From Cytophagales bacterium (GTDB lineage Bacteria; Bacteroidota; Bacteroidia; Cytophagales; Cyclobacteriaceae), in contig JAWPMT010000005.1 of the NCBI GenBank assembly GCA_033344775.1, positions 186,001 to 250,000 of the forward strand: 64,000 nt of DNA, given 5' to 3'. The translations under genes were made by a program, and so were the position numbers. Shown piece after piece: positions 26,656-34,916 of the stretch. Numbering within the stretch: position 1 is the stretch's first letter; each line of letters opens with the position of its first letter. The notes beneath the pieces were generated by a model that made no database searches, was not told the origin of the DNA, and saw only the letters and a program-made list of their open reading frames with translations.

Positions 26656-27084
26656 CTACTCCCATGTCTCGCTTCTGCGATACACAACGCCTTTAAAAAG
26701 TCCGACCAACTCCTCTCCTCGTTTCACACGGACCAGGTAAAAACCTACGCTCTTCGATAAGCTTTCTTTCTCTGCAGTGGCAATCAGTTCATCTCCTGAA
26801 AAAACTGCTTTGGTATGATTGATGGACGTTTCTATGGAAACCGCTTTCTGTCCATGAGAGTTACTAGCAAATGCAAACGCACTATCAGCCAAAGAAAATG
26901 AAATACCACCATGCATCACACCATGGCCATTCAACATTTCATCACGGACTGTCATTTTCATTTGGGCATAACCTTCACGAACTTCAACAATTTCAATGCC
27001 CAGCCATTGACTAAAGGCATCTCCTGCCATCATTTGTTGGGCGATATGTGCTGCTTTCGACTCAACCATAAAAGGCCTGATCAT
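26656..27084 (-). CDS. paaI: Hotdog-fold acyl-CoA thioesterase PaaI
   Basis: A 142-residue 4HBT hotdog thioesterase. Family marks are LNGHGVMHGGISFSLADSAFAFASN, with the catalytic HGG loop and Asp, and VSIETSINHTKAV. In phenylacetate catabolism PaaI hydrolyses stalled ring-hydroxylated CoA esters to rescue CoA. The start at 27084 overlaps the end of paaH by 23 bp; an in-frame Met five codons later would reduce that to 8 bp. A 99-bp gap separates it from paaZ, which is larger than elsewhere in the operon. Confidence 0.9.
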   Translation of the reverse strand: MIRPFMVESKAAHIAQQMMAGDAFSQWLGIEIVEVREGYAQMKMTVRDEMLNGHGVMHGGISFSLADSAFAFASNSHGQKAVSIETSINHTKAVFSGDELIATAEKESLSKSVGFYLVRVKRGEELVGLFKGVVYRRSETWE

Positions 27085-28222
27085 TTTTTAGCATGCGACG
27101 AAGTAAAGGACTGCATCGATAACGGTCTTCTCGATACTCTTCGTAAAGTTGATCCAGTCCGTTGACAACCCAATCAATTCCTTTTTCATCGGCCCAGGCC
27201 AACAATCCTTTTGGATAATTGACTCCTTTGGTCATGGCCAGATCAATGTCTTCTCGGGAAGCAATGTTGAGGAAAAGAGCGTCTGCGGCCTCATTGATTA
27301 GCATCACCAAAACACGGTCCAGTAATTGCTGACCGACCTTGGCATCTTCATTAGGTGTAAGCTTATCAGCTCCTTCCGAATAATCATAATAGCCACGACC
27401 TGATTTTCTTCCTAAAAAGCCTGCTTCCGACATTCGCTTTTGCGTAAAGGAAGGTTTGTACCTTGGATCGTAAAAGAAAGACTGGAACACCGTTTCAGTA
27501 ACCGTATAATTGATGTCATTCCCGATAAAGTCCATCAATTCGAAAGGCCCCATGCGAAAGCCACCCAACTCTTTCATGGACCAGTCTATGGTTGCGAAAT
27601 CGGCAACTCCTTCTTCGTAGATTCTTAAAGACTCGCCATAAAAAGGCCGGGCGACTCTGTTCACGATGAATCCAGGAGTATCCTTGGCAAGGACCGTAAG
27701 CTTCTTCCACGAATCGATCCAGTTTTTGGCTTGATTCACCGTCTCACTGGACGTCTGAACTGCCGGAATAATCTCCACTAATGGCATCAATGGCGCTGGA
27801 TTGAAAAAGTGGATCCCTATGAACCTTGAAGGGTCTTTCAATGACGAGCCAATAGAAGCCAACGACAGTGAAGAAGTATTAGAGGCGATAAGGGTCTCTG
27901 GCCTTACCACCTCCTCTACCTGGGAAAAGACTTTTTGTTTGATCTCGAGGTTCTCAACAATTGCCTCGATGATCAGATCGCTATTTTCAAAACTGTCAAT
28001 CGTCGTAGAATAAGTTATTCTGCCTTGAATACTATCAGCTGTATTTTGGTCGAGTTTGCCTTTCTCTACCAACCGAGCCATGACATTAACCAATTTGGTT
28101 TTGGCTTTATCTAATGCTTCCTGCTGCTGATCGAGCAAGACTACTTCCCAACCTGCAGTAGCTGCCACTTGCGCAATACCTGCACCCATGGTTCCTGAAC
28201 CTATGACGCCTAGCTTGCTCAT
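27062..28222 (-). CDS. paaH: 3-hydroxyacyl-CoA dehydrogenase PaaH
   Basis: A 386-residue NAD-dependent dehydrogenase that oxidises 3-hydroxyadipyl-CoA. The Rossmann motif GSGTMGAGIAQ is at residues 8-18, the catalytic His is in GIHFFNPAPLMPLVE, and PGFIVNRVARP leads into the C-terminal domain, with GRKSGRGYYDY. A second, degenerate C-terminal 3HCDH domain follows (about 300-386). It is shorter than E. coli PaaH (about 475 residues), lacking part of the second C-terminal repeat. Overlaps paaG by 4 bp. Confidence 0.93.
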   Translation of the reverse strand: MSKLGVIGSGTMGAGIAQVAATAGWEVVLLDQQQEALDKAKTKLVNVMARLVEKGKLDQNTADSIQGRITYSTTIDSFENSDLIIEAIVENLEIKQKVFSQVEEVVRPETLIASNTSSLSLASIGSSLKDPSRFIGIHFFNPAPLMPLVEIIPAVQTSSETVNQAKNWIDSWKKLTVLAKDTPGFIVNRVARPFYGESLRIYEEGVADFATIDWSMKELGGFRMGPFELMDFIGNDINYTVTETVFQSFFYDPRYKPSFTQKRMSEAGFLGRKSGRGYYDYSEGADKLTPNEDAKVGQQLLDRVLVMLINEAADALFLNIASREDIDLAMTKGVNYPKGLLAWADEKGIDWVVNGLDQLYEEYREDRYRCSPLLRRMLKNDQAFYG

Positions 28223-28992
28223 TTACCGGTGAAATTGGGTTTTCTTTTTTCTAAAAAGGCATTGATCCCTTCTTGATAGTCTTCCGTGGAGGCGGATTTC
28301 GCCTGAAAAACCTTCTCTTGTTCTAATTGCTGATCAAAATCGTTGGAAAAAGATTGACTTAACAGGTGTTTGGTGTACGCCAGTCCTTTAGTGGGCATGT
28401 TGGAAAGTTTAGTGGCAATTTTCAAAGACTCAGCCTCGAACTCATCTGCGGACAATACTTTGTATATCATGCCCATTCGCTCGGCTTCTTCAGCAGAAAC
28501 CTTATCTCCTAACATCATCAATGCAGATGCCTTTTGCCAGCCAATCAATCGTGGCAAGGTGAAGGTTCCTCCACTGTCCGGGATCAAACCAATCTTACTG
28601 AAAGCCTGCATGAAGGTAGCTGCTTCATGAGCTACGACTACATCACAAACGAAAGCAATGTTCGCTCCAGCTCCTGCAGCAACTCCATTTACTGCTGCTA
28701 CTACCGGCTTGGTCAAATTACGGATGCCGTTGACAATTTCATTATAGTGTTCTGCTACGGTTCTTTCAATACCGATGAATTCATCAGATATCACCTCCTG
28801 CAAATCCTGACCCGCACAAAATGCCTTACCATGGGCGGTTAACATTACCGCACGAACACTATCATTTTCCTGCGCATCCTTGAGTGCCTTGATCAAGTCA
28901 TGGGACATTTCCCGGTCCAGGCTATTGAATACATCTGGCCGATTCAGTTTGATAATCCTCAGGTTTTCTTGTTGCTCGGTTAGAATTTTCAT
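28219..28992 (-). CDS. paaG: 1,2-epoxyphenylacetyl-CoA isomerase PaaG
   Basis: About 257 residues from the ATG at 28992; a longer frame to 29022 would overlap paaD by 23 bp and adds ten non-family residues. Crotonase-fold isomerase: oxyanion motifs GKAFCAGQDLQEV and GVAAGAGANIAFVCD, and GLIPDSGGTF, which carries the aspartate expected of the ring-epoxide isomerase. It converts the ring epoxide into oxepin-CoA, the PaaZ substrate. The gene lies 7 bp after paaD and overlaps paaH by 4 bp. Confidence 0.92.
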   Translation of the reverse strand: MKILTEQQENLRIIKLNRPDVFNSLDREMSHDLIKALKDAQENDSVRAVMLTAHGKAFCAGQDLQEVISDEFIGIERTVAEHYNEIVNGIRNLTKPVVAAVNGVAAGAGANIAFVCDVVVAHEAATFMQAFSKIGLIPDSGGTFTLPRLIGWQKASALMMLGDKVSAEEAERMGMIYKVLSADEFEAESLKIATKLSNMPTKGLAYTKHLLSQSFSNDFDQQLEQEKVFQAKSASTEDYQEGINAFLEKRKPNFTGK

Positions 28993-28999
28993 GTTAGGG

Positions 29000-29458
29000 T
29001 TAATGGCATTTGAAATAATCAAAAGGTTCGAGGCAATCGTGGCACTTGAATAACGACTTACAGGCCGTTGATCCGAATTGACTAATCATCTCAGTGTTGC
29101 GGGAACCACAGTTGGGGCATTCAATGTCACTTTCATCAGTAGGATTTGGCGGGGCGATGCCGTATTCCTTCAACTTCTGTTTTCCAACTTCGGTCATGAA
29201 GTCTGTACTCCAGGCCGGGGAAAGTACGGTCGTGATTTTAAAGTCCTGAATTCCAGCAGTTTTTAATGTGTTGTTGATGTCTTTTTCTATCTCCAACATC
29301 GCAGGACAACCGGTATACGTTGGGGTGATCACAATTTCCAACTTACCACCATCTGTCTTGACTTCTCTCAAAATTCCCAGGTCCGCAATGGAAACTACTG
29401 GAATCTCAGGATCAGTAACGTTCTGAAGGATATCGGTGATTTGGGCCGCTTCTATCAT
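29000..29458 (-). CDS. paaD: PaaD, MIP18-type maturation factor of the phenylacetyl-CoA epoxidase
   Basis: A 152-residue protein with an N-terminal MIP18/DUF59 domain (VTDPEIPVVSIADLGILR, TPTYTGCPAM) and a C-terminal four-cysteine cluster. The cluster is CPNCGSR ... ACKSLFKCHDC ... FKCH, which probably binds an Fe-S cluster or zinc. Needed for assembly of active epoxidase in E. coli. It lies between paaC (11 bp) and paaG (7 bp), the standard gene order. Confidence 0.95.
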   Translation of the reverse strand: MIEAAQITDILQNVTDPEIPVVSIADLGILREVKTDGGKLEIVITPTYTGCPAMLEIEKDINNTLKTAGIQDFKITTVLSPAWSTDFMTEVGKQKLKEYGIAPPNPTDESDIECPNCGSRNTEMISQFGSTACKSLFKCHDCLEPFDYFKCH

Positions 29459-29469
29459 TGATCAATAGA

Positions 29470-30234
29470 TTACCACTCTAATCCTGGGTAAGCTCTCTGA
29501 AGGAATTGCAAGTCCGCCAAAATATATCCCAGATGCTCGCTATGTCTTCCTTCTTTGCCTCCAGCATAGCTATAAGTTCCTGCAGGAATTTCCAAAGTAG
29601 CCTCTGTAAGAATAGCCGTGATCATTTCATCACGTTGCTGGCGGATGCCATTAAGATCAATGCCCCACCATTCTTCGTGCGCTTTTTGATCAACCTCAGC
29701 TATGGTGACGATTTCGTCTTTGTAGTTCCAAAGGTTATTTAATGCATCTTGCATCCGTTGATGGCTCTCTTCAGTTCCGTCTCCCAACCTCAATACCCAG
29801 TCTCCGCTCCACTTCACGTGGTAAAGGGATTCTTTGTGGGATTTGGCAGCAATGGAAGCCAGTCTTTCGTCACTGCTTTGCATCAGTGCCTCATAGAAAA
29901 GGCTACTATACGTATCGTAAAAGAATTGTCGTAAGATCGTGTGGGCAAAATCGCCATTAGGTTGCTCTACCAAAAGGACATTTTTAAAATCCCAGGCATC
30001 GCGTAAATAAGCCAAATCATCTTCAGACTTTCCTTCTCCTTGCAATTCCGCCGCATATTGATACAACAACCTCGCCTGACCAATCAAATCGAGCGAGATA
30101 TTGGTCATGGCTATGTCCTGCTCCAGCACAGGTCCGTGACCACACCATTCAGCTAGCCGTTGACCCAGAATTAAGCTGTTGTCAGCCTGTTGCAGTACGT
30201 ATTCGTATTTGGTTGAATCATTCATTGGCATCAC
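29470..30234 (-). CDS. paaC: PaaC, structural subunit of phenylacetyl-CoA epoxidase
   Basis: A 254-residue ferritin-like helical protein, the non-catalytic partner of PaaA in the 1,2-epoxidase. Recognisable stretches are LGQRLAEWCGHGPVLEQDIAMTNISLDLIGQAR and AKSHKESLYHVKWSGDWVLRLGDG, close to the family consensus. Two neighbouring Met codons at the start (Met1, Met2/Met4) leave a few residues of ambiguity. Overlaps paaB by 4 bp. Confidence 0.95.
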   Translation of the reverse strand: MMPMNDSTKYEYVLQQADNSLILGQRLAEWCGHGPVLEQDIAMTNISLDLIGQARLLYQYAAELQGEGKSEDDLAYLRDAWDFKNVLLVEQPNGDFAHTILRQFFYDTYSSLFYEALMQSSDERLASIAAKSHKESLYHVKWSGDWVLRLGDGTEESHQRMQDALNNLWNYKDEIVTIAEVDQKAHEEWWGIDLNGIRQQRDEMITAILTEATLEIPAGTYSYAGGKEGRHSEHLGYILADLQFLQRAYPGLEW

Positions 30235-30515
30235 ATGTGCTTTACTTCGTCCGGCAATTCATAAAACGTAGGATGCCTATACACCTTATCCTTTGCAGGT
30301 TCGTACATCGGATCTGAGTCATCAGGATCTGAAGCCACAATGTGCTTCGATTCTACCACCCAAATACTAACACCTTCATTTCTTCGGGTATACACGTCTC
30401 TGGCATTCTGAACGGCCATTTCCGCGTCTGCGGCATGCAAGCTTCCAACGTGCTTGTGGTTCAAGCCGGCTTTGCTACGAATGAAAATTTCCCATAAGGG
30501 CCAGTTACTACTCAT
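30231..30515 (-). CDS. paaB: PaaB, small subunit of phenylacetyl-CoA epoxidase
   Basis: A 94-residue protein matching Paa[25 protein letters not shown] at the start, then [21 protein letters not shown]. PaaB bridges the PaaAC units and is needed for activity. The ATG overlaps the paaA stop by 4 bp and its stop overlaps the paaC start by 4 bp, so all three subunits are translationally coupled. Confidence 0.95.
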   Translation of the reverse strand: MSSNWPLWEIFIRSKAGLNHKHVGSLHAADAEMAVQNARDVYTRRNEGVSIWVVESKHIVASDPDDSDPMYEPAKDKVYRHPTFYELPDEVKHM

Positions 30516-31456
30516 GCTGCTGTCGATTTCTTATAATGTTTCTTTTCTGCGTGTGCCTTTGCGGCCTCACGAACCCACTCGCCCTCTTCCCAGGCATTTC
30601 TTCGGGCATCAATTCTTTGTTTATTGCAAGGGCCATTACCCTTAATCACCTGGAAAAACTCCTCCCAGTTGATGGCTCCAAAATCATAGTGGCCGCGCTC
30701 TTCATTCCACTTCAGATCTTTATCAGGAATAGAAATACCTAGCAGGTCCGCTTGTGGCTTGGTAACATCCACGAACTTCTGACGAAGCTCATCATTGGTG
30801 AAACGCTTGATTCCCCATCGCATGGACTGCTCCGTGTGGGTAGACTCACTATCTGTCGGACCAAACATCATCAAGGCAGGCCACCACCATCGATTCAACG
30901 CATCCTGTGCCATTTTCTTCTGTGCTTCAGAGCCTTTGCATAGGGTCAACATGATCTCGAATCCCTGTCGCTGGTGAAAGGACTCCTCCTTGCATACCCT
31001 GATCATGGCTCTCGCGTATGGACCATAAGATGCTCGGCACAAAGGCACCTGGTTCATGATCGCAGCACCATCAACCAACCAACCGATTGCTCCCATATCC
31101 GCCCAGGTCAAGGTGGGATAATTGAAAATACTTGAATATTTGGCTTTTCCTGAATGCAGATCATTCAACAGATCATCTCGTTCCACACCCAAAGTTTCAC
31201 AGGCGCTGTAGAGATAGAGACCATGACCCGCTTCGTCTTGTACTTTGGCCAGAGCTGCAGCTTTTCGTCGCAAGGATGGTGCTCTTGTGATCCAATTGGC
31301 TTCTGGTAGCATACCAACAATCTCAGAATGTGCATGCTGAGAGATCTGTCGGATCAAGGTCTTTCGGTAATTGTCAGGCATCCAGTCTTTCGGTTCGATC
31401 CGAACATCCTGATCAATCTTGTCATTAAAATGCTTTTCTAATTCCTCTCTACTCAT
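30512..31456 (-). CDS. paaA: PaaA, catalytic di-iron subunit of phenylacetyl-CoA epoxidase
   Basis: A 314-residue ferritin-like oxygenase subunit that epoxidises the ring of phenylacetyl-CoA with O2. Di-iron ligand motifs are visible: [18 protein letters not shown] in the first helix pair and [14 protein letters not shown] in the second (E-x-x-H pairs). [21 protein letters not shown] and [18 protein letters not shown] are typical of the family. It starts 3 bp after paaE. Confidence 0.96.
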   Translation of the reverse strand: MSREELEKHFNDKIDQDVRIEPKDWMPDNYRKTLIRQISQHAHSEIVGMLPEANWITRAPSLRRKAAALAKVQDEAGHGLYLYSACETLGVERDDLLNDLHSGKAKYSSIFNYPTLTWADMGAIGWLVDGAAIMNQVPLCRASYGPYARAMIRVCKEESFHQRQGFEIMLTLCKGSEAQKKMAQDALNRWWWPALMMFGPTDSESTHTEQSMRWGIKRFTNDELRQKFVDVTKPQADLLGISIPDKDLKWNEERGHYDFGAINWEEFFQVIKGNGPCNKQRIDARRNAWEEGEWVREAAKAHAEKKHYKKSTAA

Positions 31457-31459
31457 GAT

Positions 31460-32524
31460 CTATACATCAAATGTCAATTTCACTTTATCAGTCACTGGTA
31501 CGCTTTGACAGCTCAATACCAGGCCTCTTTCTAATTCATCAGGCTCCAGCGCGTAGTTGACTTTCATGTCCACTTCTCCGGACTCCACCTTACAAACACA
31601 AGTACTGCATACGCCCCCTTTACAAGCAAACGGAAGGTCCAATCCGTTTTGATAAGCCACATCAAGAATGGATTCATTGGAATCATAAGCAATCTCATGG
31701 CTATGTCCATCCAACACAATCGTAAGGTCGCTTTTGGCCTTTTTTGCAGGTGCCGCGGACTTGGTTTCATTACCCAATTTACCCAAAGGCGAGGTAAATA
31801 ACTCAAGATGTATCTTGTTTGAAGGAACACCAAATGCTTGTAAGGTATCCCGTATGTTCAACATCATGGGTTCCGGGCCACACGTAAAGAAGTCGTCTAC
31901 CTGATCGGGCTGAAAGAACAACTTAGCGAAAGCAGTTAGCTTCTCCGCATCAATTCTTCCGTGATACAGTTCCGGATCGATACGTTCTTCACTCAACACG
32001 TGATAGAGACTGAACCTACCCATGTATTTATTTTTTAGTGCTTCCAGGCGCTCGTGAAAAATAATAGAACTGGTTCTACGGTTAGCGTAGAATAGTTGAA
32101 ACTTGCTGTTAGGCTCCGTTCGAAGGGTCGTTTCAATGATCGAAATGATCGGCGTGATTCCACTTCCGCCAGCAAAGGCTACGTAATCTTTCTGTTGCTT
32201 AGCATCAAGGGGCGTATTGAATTTTCCTGCTGGCGGTAAAATCTCTAGTTCATCCCCTACTTTCAAATGATCGTTAGCGAAGTTGGAAAACTTACCTCCT
32301 TCTACGCGCTTGATCGCCACCGTCAATTCATCATCTAACGGGCAAGAACAGATGGAATAAGACCGCCTAACATCCTCGCCTTCAATTTCCTTCCTTAAGG
32401 TCAAATGTTGACCCTGAAGAAAACGAAACTCCTCTTTTAATGCCTGTGGAACTTCAAAAGACACAGCGACTGCTTCCTCTGTTGGGCGCTCCAAATTGGA
32501 CACACGAAGCGAATGAAATTTCAT
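31460..32524 (-). CDS. paaE: PaaE, ferredoxin-NADP reductase-type electron donor
   Basis: A 354-residue reductase and first gene of the operon. Domains: FAD-binding barrel (about 1-105, RRSYSICS), NAD(P)-binding domain (about 110-235, FAGGSGITPIISII, FTCGPEPMM) and a C-terminal plant-type 2Fe-2S domain (about 265-354) with CKGGVCSTCVCKV and a fourth Cys in LSCQSVP. It passes electrons from NADPH to the PaaA di-iron site. Placing the reductase first, ahead of A-B-C-D, differs from the A-B-C-D-E order of E. coli. Confidence 0.95.
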   Translation of the reverse strand: MKFHSLRVSNLERPTEEAVAVSFEVPQALKEEFRFLQGQHLTLRKEIEGEDVRRSYSICSCPLDDELTVAIKRVEGGKFSNFANDHLKVGDELEILPPAGKFNTPLDAKQQKDYVAFAGGSGITPIISIIETTLRTEPNSKFQLFYANRRTSSIIFHERLEALKNKYMGRFSLYHVLSEERIDPELYHGRIDAEKLTAFAKLFFQPDQVDDFFTCGPEPMMLNIRDTLQAFGVPSNKIHLELFTSPLGKLGNETKSAAPAKKAKSDLTIVLDGHSHEIAYDSNESILDVAYQNGLDLPFACKGGVCSTCVCKVESGEVDMKVNYALEPDELERGLVLSCQSVPVTDKVKLTFDV

Positions 32525-32543
32525 ATACTAACGAATTGTAGTT

Positions 32544-32575
32544 CAAAACTAATGATCATTAGTTAAATGGTCAAA
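32544..32575 (-). promoter_or_regulatory. paa operon promoter overlapped by an 18-bp palindromic operator
   Basis: On the minus strand TTTG (32575-32572), a 20-nt spacer and TAGTTTTG (32551-32544) match the Bacteroidetes promoter exactly. The perfect palindrome AACTAATGATCATTAGTT (32547-32564) covers the spacer and most of the -7 box, the expected place for a TetR-type repressor such as PaaR. The start site would lie only about 14 nt before the paaE ATG. Confidence 0.75.
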
Positions 32576-32659
32576 AAATAAACCAGTCAAAGGGATGAAT
32601 GGTTATCAAATTGAGGTTAGGAAATTGATTATTTCATCTTCTAACAACCCACCTCAGGT

Positions 32660-33085
32660 TCACCTGGGCACACGGATTATTAGATTTCTGTAATCATTAC
32701 CCGGTGAAATCTCTTCACAGGGAATAGCTCCACAATCCAATCCATCTTCAGGCCCTATTACGTCAAAAAAAACGGTATCGCTAACTTCAATGTTGAAACT
32801 CACAATGTCTTCATTCGCATCGAATATAATCTCAAAGGCTCCATTCTTCGCTTCTAAAGGAAGCTCCCTAAAGTCAGCTAATTTCCCACTTGCACCATCA
32901 CTTCCGGCAGTAAACTCAATGTAACCATTCAAGAATGGTTCATTATCATCCGCGAAGACTACCTGCCCTTGAAACATGGTTGGTTCAGCCTCTTCTTTAC
33001 AAGCAATAACTGCAGTAAGTAAAAGAAGAGACCACCCTAATATTCTTATTATTTTTCCTCGATTGATCACGAGAAAAGCAACCAT
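32660..33085 (-). CDS. Lipoprotein of unknown function (141 aa)
   Basis: An N-terminal hydrophobic segment ends in a lipobox-like LLTAVIACKEE, so it is probably an outer-membrane or periplasmic lipoprotein. The mature part (about 115 residues) is acidic and beta-rich, with a first strand MFQGQVVFADDNEPFLNGYIEF that resembles the carboxypeptidase-regulatory-like/transthyretin fold. The C-terminus holds two cysteines (DCGAIPCEE) that may form a disulfide. I do not recognise a named family. The gene lies alone between the paa promoter and the symporter. Confidence 0.7.
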   Translation of the reverse strand: MVAFLVINRGKIIRILGWSLLLLTAVIACKEEAEPTMFQGQVVFADDNEPFLNGYIEFTAGSDGASGKLADFRELPLEAKNGAFEIIFDANEDIVSFNIEVSDTVFFDVIGPEDGLDCGAIPCEEISPGNDYRNLIIRVPR

Positions 33086-33141
33086 CCAAAACTTAGGATA
33101 GTTCTGCCATGAGGAAATCTTGCCAGGAATTGTCTGGTATA

Positions 33142-34710
33142 CTACCAGAACAGATACAAGACAATCAGAATACAGGCAATGAGAACAGTCAGCTGGTAGC
33201 GATAATCTTTGAACCAGGGAAGTCCTTCGGTCTCTTCTGCAATCAATTCCTTTTTGAATGTAAGCGCGATGGCTTCTTCTGATGGAGGTGCTGTTGCATT
33301 ACTGATTAGGATAAAGATGACTGCAGATAGGGCCACCATGATCCCAATGTTGTAAACGAAATGCAGGTTCCACAATTCCATTTGCGCCAAAGCAAATAGA
33401 ATTACTCCACCTAGCGTACCTAAGATCAGCGTCCAGAAAGCACCTGGTCCGTTTCCTCTTTTGAAGAAAACACCTACCAGGAAAATCACAGCAATTGGTG
33501 GAACAATGATACTGAACATCTGCTGGAGGTACGCCCAGATTCCGCCGAAGTTGCCAATAAATGGGGCCCATAAGGCTGCTACAACCATGAGGATGACCGT
33601 CGTGATCCGCCCATAATTGACCGTTTCTTTATCAGATAGATCAGGCTTCTTGGCTTTAACAAAATCTACCACGACCAGTGTGGAGGCCGAATTCAGCGTG
33701 GAATCCACGCTACTTAAGATCGCAGATATCAAACCAGCCAGCACGATACCCACCATTCCCACCGGGAGAATATTGATTACCGCTGTAGGAAAAACCTGAT
33801 CTGCATTGGCCAGATCCGGAAATAGACTGATGGCCATGGCTCCAGGGATCACCATGATAAATAGTGGGATCAGCTTCAAAAAGCCAGCAAGGATCACTCC
33901 CCAACGCGCATTGTTGAGGTCTTTAGATCCAAGTACTCTTTGCACAATGTATTGATTGGTAGTCCAGTACCAGAATCCTAGCATGGGAACCGCCATGATC
34001 AGCCCCGGCCAGGGCAGTGTTTCATGATCAGCGGGCTGAACCATAGACAAATGACCATCAGGCACACTTGCCAGAACAGTAGCCCAGGAAAAATCTAATT
34101 TTTCAAACATCATGAAGGTCAATACCGCACATCCAAGAATCAGAATGATCGCCTGAATGGCGTCCGTGTAAACAACCGCCTTCAATCCTCCAACAGCTGT
34201 ATAAAGACCTGCCACCAAAGCCAGTACCAGGGTCGTATGCCACAAGACCAGATCGGGGAAGAAGATCTTCAACACCAACGCACCTGCATACAACCCACCG
34301 GCCGTATCAACGAGGATACTGATGAATATCGTGATGAATGAAAAGAAATTTCTAGACCTCTTATCGAAACGTAATTCGAGAAATTCCGGAATGGTTGTGA
34401 TTCTGGACTTTAAGTAAAGGGGGATAAAAATGAGCGCCGCAATAGCTAGCGGAATACCCGTCATCCACTCATAGACCGACCCTACTACACCTGTATCATA
34501 AGCCGCACCTGACAATCCGATGATCGTTGTGGTGGAAATATTTGACGCAAAAAGCGACAAACCAACAAGTCCCCATCCAAAGGATCGACCTCCTAGAAAC
34601 AGGTCTTCACCACTTTGTGTGCCTCTGGCTACCCATAATCCGATCGCTACTACAACGACAAAATAAACTCCAACGACTATTAGATCGATCGTACTGATTC
34701 CAGCTCCCAT
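33142..34710 (-). CDS. Sodium:solute symporter (SSS/SLC5 family), probable sugar uptake
   Basis: A 522-residue inner-membrane protein with about 13-14 hydrophobic helices. Family marks: an N-terminal GLWVARGTQSGEDLFLGGRS loop, GLSLFASNISTTTIIGLSG, GGLKAVVYTDAIQA and LAGLISAILSSVDSTLNSASTLVV, which holds the second sodium-site serines. The sequence is closest in feel to the SGLT-type sugar branch. Placed after the alpha-galactosidase gene, it probably imports the released monosaccharide, galactose for example (inference). It is separated from that gene by 206 bp and may have its own promoter, although none was found. Confidence 0.9.
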   Translation of the reverse strand: MGAGISTIDLIVVGVYFVVVVAIGLWVARGTQSGEDLFLGGRSFGWGLVGLSLFASNISTTTIIGLSGAAYDTGVVGSVYEWMTGIPLAIAALIFIPLYLKSRITTIPEFLELRFDKRSRNFFSFITIFISILVDTAGGLYAGALVLKIFFPDLVLWHTTLVLALVAGLYTAVGGLKAVVYTDAIQAIILILGCAVLTFMMFEKLDFSWATVLASVPDGHLSMVQPADHETLPWPGLIMAVPMLGFWYWTTNQYIVQRVLGSKDLNNARWGVILAGFLKLIPLFIMVIPGAMAISLFPDLANADQVFPTAVINILPVGMVGIVLAGLISAILSSVDSTLNSASTLVVVDFVKAKKPDLSDKETVNYGRITTVILMVVAALWAPFIGNFGGIWAYLQQMFSIIVPPIAVIFLVGVFFKRGNGPGAFWTLILGTLGGVILFALAQMELWNLHFVYNIGIMVALSAVIFILISNATAPPSEEAIALTFKKELIAEETEGLPWFKDYRYQLTVLIACILIVLYLFW

Positions 34711-34916
34711 ATACTCATTTTTTAGGTTTGGTTTCGTGCAATTCTTTTGTAATAAGGGGAGAGAATCACACTAACTTTCTTCATTGACTTTGGAATATAA
34801 TAAACTTGTTCTTTCCTAACACAAGGTTATGGCGCGTGCCAAAAATGAAAACGATTGGATAGTAAAAGCCTTCAAAATTCTTTCCGAATCCACCAGCAAT
34901 TGAGGCAAAATCAACA

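Noticed and set aside
34829-34903. 24-codon plus-strand frame (MARAKNENDW...) between the symporter and galactosidase genes
   Set aside because: Very short, opposite to the operon, with no conservation evidence in the window and no promoter.
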